A stretch of DNA of 54,326 nucleotides from Sulfurovum sp. GTDB taxonomy: Bacteria > Campylobacterota > Campylobacteria > Campylobacterales > Sulfurovaceae. The notes below the pieces were generated by a model. That model saw nothing but the letters and a program-made list of their open reading frames with translations. It was not told where the DNA came from and searched no databases. The stretch spans positions 1 to 54,326 of the forward strand of contig JAUUDF010000011.1 of NCBI GenBank assembly GCA_030826885.1. The letters are read 5' to 3'. Both the position numbers and the translations under genes were made by a program. Positions 51,628-54,326 of the stretch are shown here, piece by piece (the first letter of the stretch is position 1; every line of letters starts with the position of its first letter).

Positions 51628-54326
51628 ATGGCAAAGAAAAAGAGAAAATACCTGATCAAACTCAATAACAAAATACGAAACTACTTTGACGGCAAACCCT
51701 TTGACGAGGGCGTTGCCACACTTGACAACGAAAAGCTCATGGAGCTGATGATGCTGCTTGAGATACGTCTGCCCTCTTTTGAGAGAGAAGAGATGCTACG
51801 CGCCCTGCGCCGTGCATGGAGTGAAGAGGGTGCGGGTACACGCGAACCCATTGTCTCCTACCTTACACAGAGCCACAAAGCGGTACATAACGGTAAGCGT
51901 GAAGAGGAGTACTCCGACAAAGTCGGGAAGATACTGAGTATCCTCTCACACTTTGAGCATACCAAAGAAGAAGAAAACCGTATTCTCGATGCGTTCATCG
52001 ATGCCAAACACAGTAAAATAACTCCGAAGAAAATAGGAAACAAACTGCACTATCTCCGTATGAAAGAACGCATACACCGTTTTGAAGAGGCGCTTAATAT
52101 TGTGTTTAACTCTCTCAACGAAATCGAATGTATGCACAGTTTTACTTTTAGGCTCAAAACGCACGACTTTACCAAAATGCTGTTGTGTGTGAGTGACCCG
52201 ATCGATCTTGATGCATTGTTCAACGAAGAAGAGAGTACGGCACTCTCACACCTAAAGCAGGTCAAGGAGACGTGTATTGCGGCAAAAGAAGCAGAGATCG
52301 CCGACTTTTTAAATACCGTCTGCCAGAAACCGCACCCCTACCTTGACGAAGAGATGGTTTCTACGGCGCTCAAGCGTATGCCGCCGCAAGAAGCGCTCTT
52401 TCATGCACCCATAGCGTTTGAGGTCATTGAAAAGATATTAAAAAATATAAGTGACAAGTACGACATTTTTGAAAGTACGGATCACATCATTGTGGAAAAA
52501 GAGAAGCACCATACACTCTTTGGTGCGATGCTCTACTACAATACCTCAGTCTCCTATGAAAAACCGTTTGTCTACAATCTTCTGTGGCATGGCGATGCAC
52601 TGCCTGTCAAAGAGGACATCAACGCCGTCAACGATGACCTGCTGGCACATTTTAAAATTGCCGTGCAGGTCCTGCTTGACGAGATGAAGGCAATGAGTGA
52701 CAAACTTGACCTCGATGAGTCCGTACTGCAGGAGTTCATTGTCCGATTTACTGCTCCTCAAATTGCCAGTTCGCGTACCCTCAAACTCAAAGAGAAGACC
52801 AAACGGCGCATTCTCTTTCATTTTGGCGAATATATCAAGCCGCTTTTGGAAAAACGCAAGCGCGAGGAGCTACTTGCCAAGACGATCCGTGATTTCAAAC
52901 GCCTCTACCCTCTTGCACGTGAACTCAAACGAAAGATCATCTTTCATGTCGGACCGACCAACTCGGGCAAAACCTATGCCGCACTCAAGCAGCTCAAAGA
53001 GGCGACCACCGGCTATTATCTTGCGCCGCTGAGACTTTTGGCGTTGGAGGGGTACGAAAACCTCAAAGCAGACGGCGTAAAGGCATCGCTCATTACCGGT
53101 GAAGAAGAGATTATTGACGAAGAGTCCACCCACATCAGCTCCACCATAGAGATGCTGAACGCATCGGTCGATGTCGATGTCTGTGTCATTGACGAAATAC
53201 AGATGATCGCCGACCGTGACCGTGGCTGGGCATGGGCGAATGCCCTCATCGGCGCACCGGCAAAAACGGTCATTCTTACAGGTTCATCTGATGCACTACA
53301 AGCAGTCGAAGCTCTCTGTGACTACCTTGAAGAGCCGCTTGACGTGGTACATTTCGAACGGAAGAACCCGCTTGAGATGATGAAACATGCGACCCCTCTC
53401 AAGCACATCAAACCCCAAAGTGCCGTGGTGGCATTCTCCCGCAAGGATGTCCTTTCACTCAAACAGCAGCTGAGCCAAAAATACAGTGTCTCCGTTGTCT
53501 ACGGGAATCTCTCTCCCGAAGTACGCCGTGAAGAGGCCCGACGTTTTAGAGAAGGAGAGAGTGAAATACTTGTCGCCACCGATGCCATTGCCATGGGGCT
53601 GAATCTGCCCATACGCACCATTCTTTTTGCCAAAGACAACAAATTTGACGGACTCAGACGACGTGAACTGCTTCCGAGTGAAGTACTTCAGATCGCCGGA
53701 CGTGCCGGACGCTACGGCATTGAAGAGAAAGGGTATGTCGGTGCGCTTGACGAACACAGTCTCAAAACCATCTCCAAAGCCTTCCATACACCATTGGCAG
53801 ACATACAACTGCCTGTCAGTGTCATGGCAAGCCTCGAGCACGTCATGCTCATCGGCGAGATACTCGAAACGGAAAACATCACCGAAATTCTGACCTTTTT
53901 TGCCGAGAACATGGAGTTTGACGGTCCTTTTGTCGCCGCCAACATCGAAAGTATGCTTGAAATTGCCGCCATTGTCGACGAATACGACCTTGACCTTCGC
54001 ACACGCTACTACCTAAGCTGCGCGCCGGCAAGTATCTCCTCTCCCTACATTGAGTCGGTCTTTCACCGCTATATCCGTCAAATCGAGGCTGGCAACCCGG
54101 TTCTCTATATTCCACCGCGTGACCTGCCCTCTTTCGCGCAGACAAACGACATGCTGCTCAATGCCGAAGACAGGGTACGTGAAATATCTCTCTACCTCTG
54201 GCTGAGTTTCAAGTTCCCCGATCTCTTCCAGGACACCAACAAAGCACTCGAAGCACGTGCCAGACTCAACAGCTACATCGAAAACTCACTGCGTCAGGGG
54301 CACTTTACCAAAACGTGCCGCCGCTG
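51628..54326 (+). CDS. SUV3-type DExH RNA/DNA helicase, 3' end outside the window
   Basis: The frame is open to the right edge, and 899 residues are visible. Residues 1-430 are helical and charged, with a basic start (MAKKKRKYLIK), and match no domain I know. The helicase core follows: VGPTNSGKT (441-449, Walker A), APLRLLALE, DEIQ at 522-525 (Walker B), ILTGS (motif III), VVAFSRKDV, then VATDAIAMGLNLP and QIAGRAGRYG (motif VI). The APLRLLA / DEIQM / AIGMGLNL set is that of SUV3, the mitochondrial degradosome helicase. Bacterial homologues occur in several lineages, including this one, and probably unwind RNA for a nuclease. The C-terminal SUV3 domain (SLYLWLSFKFP) is entering at the edge. 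Confidence 0.85.
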   Translation, partial: MAKKKRKYLIKLNNKIRNYFDGKPFDEGVATLDNEKLMELMMLLEIRLPSFEREEMLRALRRAWSEEGAGTREPIVSYLTQSHKAVHNGKREEEYSDKVGKILSILSHFEHTKEEENRILDAFIDAKHSKITPKKIGNKLHYLRMKERIHRFEEALNIVFNSLNEIECMHSFTFRLKTHDFTKMLLCVSDPIDLDALFNEEESTALSHLKQVKETCIAAKEAEIADFLNTVCQKPHPYLDEEMVSTALKRMPPQEALFHAPIAFEVIEKILKNISDKYDIFESTDHIIVEKEKHHTLFGAMLYYNTSVSYEKPFVYNLLWHGDALPVKEDINAVNDDLLAHFKIAVQVLLDEMKAMSDKLDLDESVLQEFIVRFTAPQIASSRTLKLKEKTKRRILFHFGEYIKPLLEKRKREELLAKTIRDFKRLYPLARELKRKIIFHVGPTNSGKTYAALKQLKEATTGYYLAPLRLLALEGYENLKADGVKASLITGEEEIIDEESTHISSTIEMLNASVDVDVCVIDEIQMIADRDRGWAWANALIGAPAKTVILTGSSDALQAVEALCDYLEEPLDVVHFERKNPLEMMKHATPLKHIKPQSAVVAFSRKDVLSLKQQLSQKYSVSVVYGNLSPEVRREEARRFREGESEILVATDAIAMGLNLPIRTILFAKDNKFDGLRRRELLPSEVLQIAGRAGRYGIEEKGYVGALDEHSLKTISKAFHTPLADIQLPVSVMASLEHVMLIGEILETENITEILTFFAENMEFDGPFVAANIESMLEIAAIVDEYDLDLRTRYYLSCAPASISSPYIESVFHRYIRQIEAGNPVLYIPPRDLPSFAQTNDMLLNAEDRVREISLYLWLSFKFPDLFQDTNKALEARARLNSYIENSLRQGHFTKTCRR

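Noticed and set aside
1-54326. CRISPR arrays, tRNA or rRNA genes, prophage
   Set aside because: No regularly spaced direct repeats, no cloverleaf in the spacers read, and no phage structural or integrase genes.

Overview
The window is a dense, mostly single-copy chromosomal segment of a Campylobacterota (Epsilonproteobacteria) bacterium, most like the Sulfurovum/Sulfurimonas group of chemolithotrophs. Several things point there: the gene order folK-flhF beside aroQ, a putative aminofutalosine deaminase and sppA; the short epsilon-type RecO; the gltX-yggT-lytic transglycosylase cluster; a SUV3-type helicase; and AT-rich promoters with good TATAAT boxes but poor -35 boxes. Assignment below phylum level is inference. 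I see no rRNA, tRNA, CRISPR array or intact mobile element. The only mobile trace is a frameshifted IS256-type transposase piece at the left edge.

Left part (1-9.5 kb): transposase remnant, comF, a DUF2905 protein, a Sir2 deacylase, a large degenerate sensor/response-regulator protein, a CopD-like membrane protein, lepA, prs, a DUF2062 membrane protein, a periplasmic thioredoxin and mnmA. From 13.0 kb down to 8.5 kb on the minus strand, aroQ-pepQ-folK-flhF-(SpoA-like protein)-mnmA are packed with stop/start overlaps. In this cluster flhF has lost its usual flhG/fliA/fliM followers. Divergent from it are the putative mqnX and sppA.

Middle part (15-29 kb): a sulfur-assimilation operon (DUF4395 protein, cysteine-free Rrf2 regulator, O-acetylhomoserine sulfhydrylase) lies downstream of a near-consensus sigma-70 promoter that drives a long rod-shaped RNA resembling 6S RNA. 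Next come cca, a DUF2237 protein, and an accessory block with two unusual exported fusions: an M16 peptidase joined to membrane helices and a PH-like domain, and an alpha/beta-hydrolase joined to a parallel beta-helix. A nitroreductase, a leucine-rich-repeat protein, a methyltransferase and a periplasmic rhodanese follow.

Right part (28-54 kb): the gltB-IMPase-accD operon; recO, apparently starting at AUA; a lipoprotein; a GluRS-like protein whose HIGH and KMSKS motifs are both degenerate, with yggT and a lytic transglycosylase; mobB-fbp; metG; a Mur-ligase-like protein without a P-loop; a patatin phospholipase; a MORN-type repeat protein; an M90 peptidase; a ClC channel; a second thioredoxin; an EI24 protein; an HdeD-like protein; small unknown proteins; and a SUV3-type helicase cut by the window end.

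The items I rate most worth following up are the 6S-like RNA, the catalytically stripped GluRS paralogue, the esterase-beta-helix and M16-PH fusions, the flhF-SpoA module without other flagellar genes, non-AUG starts for recO and the IMPase, and two promoters that imply leaderless mRNAs.
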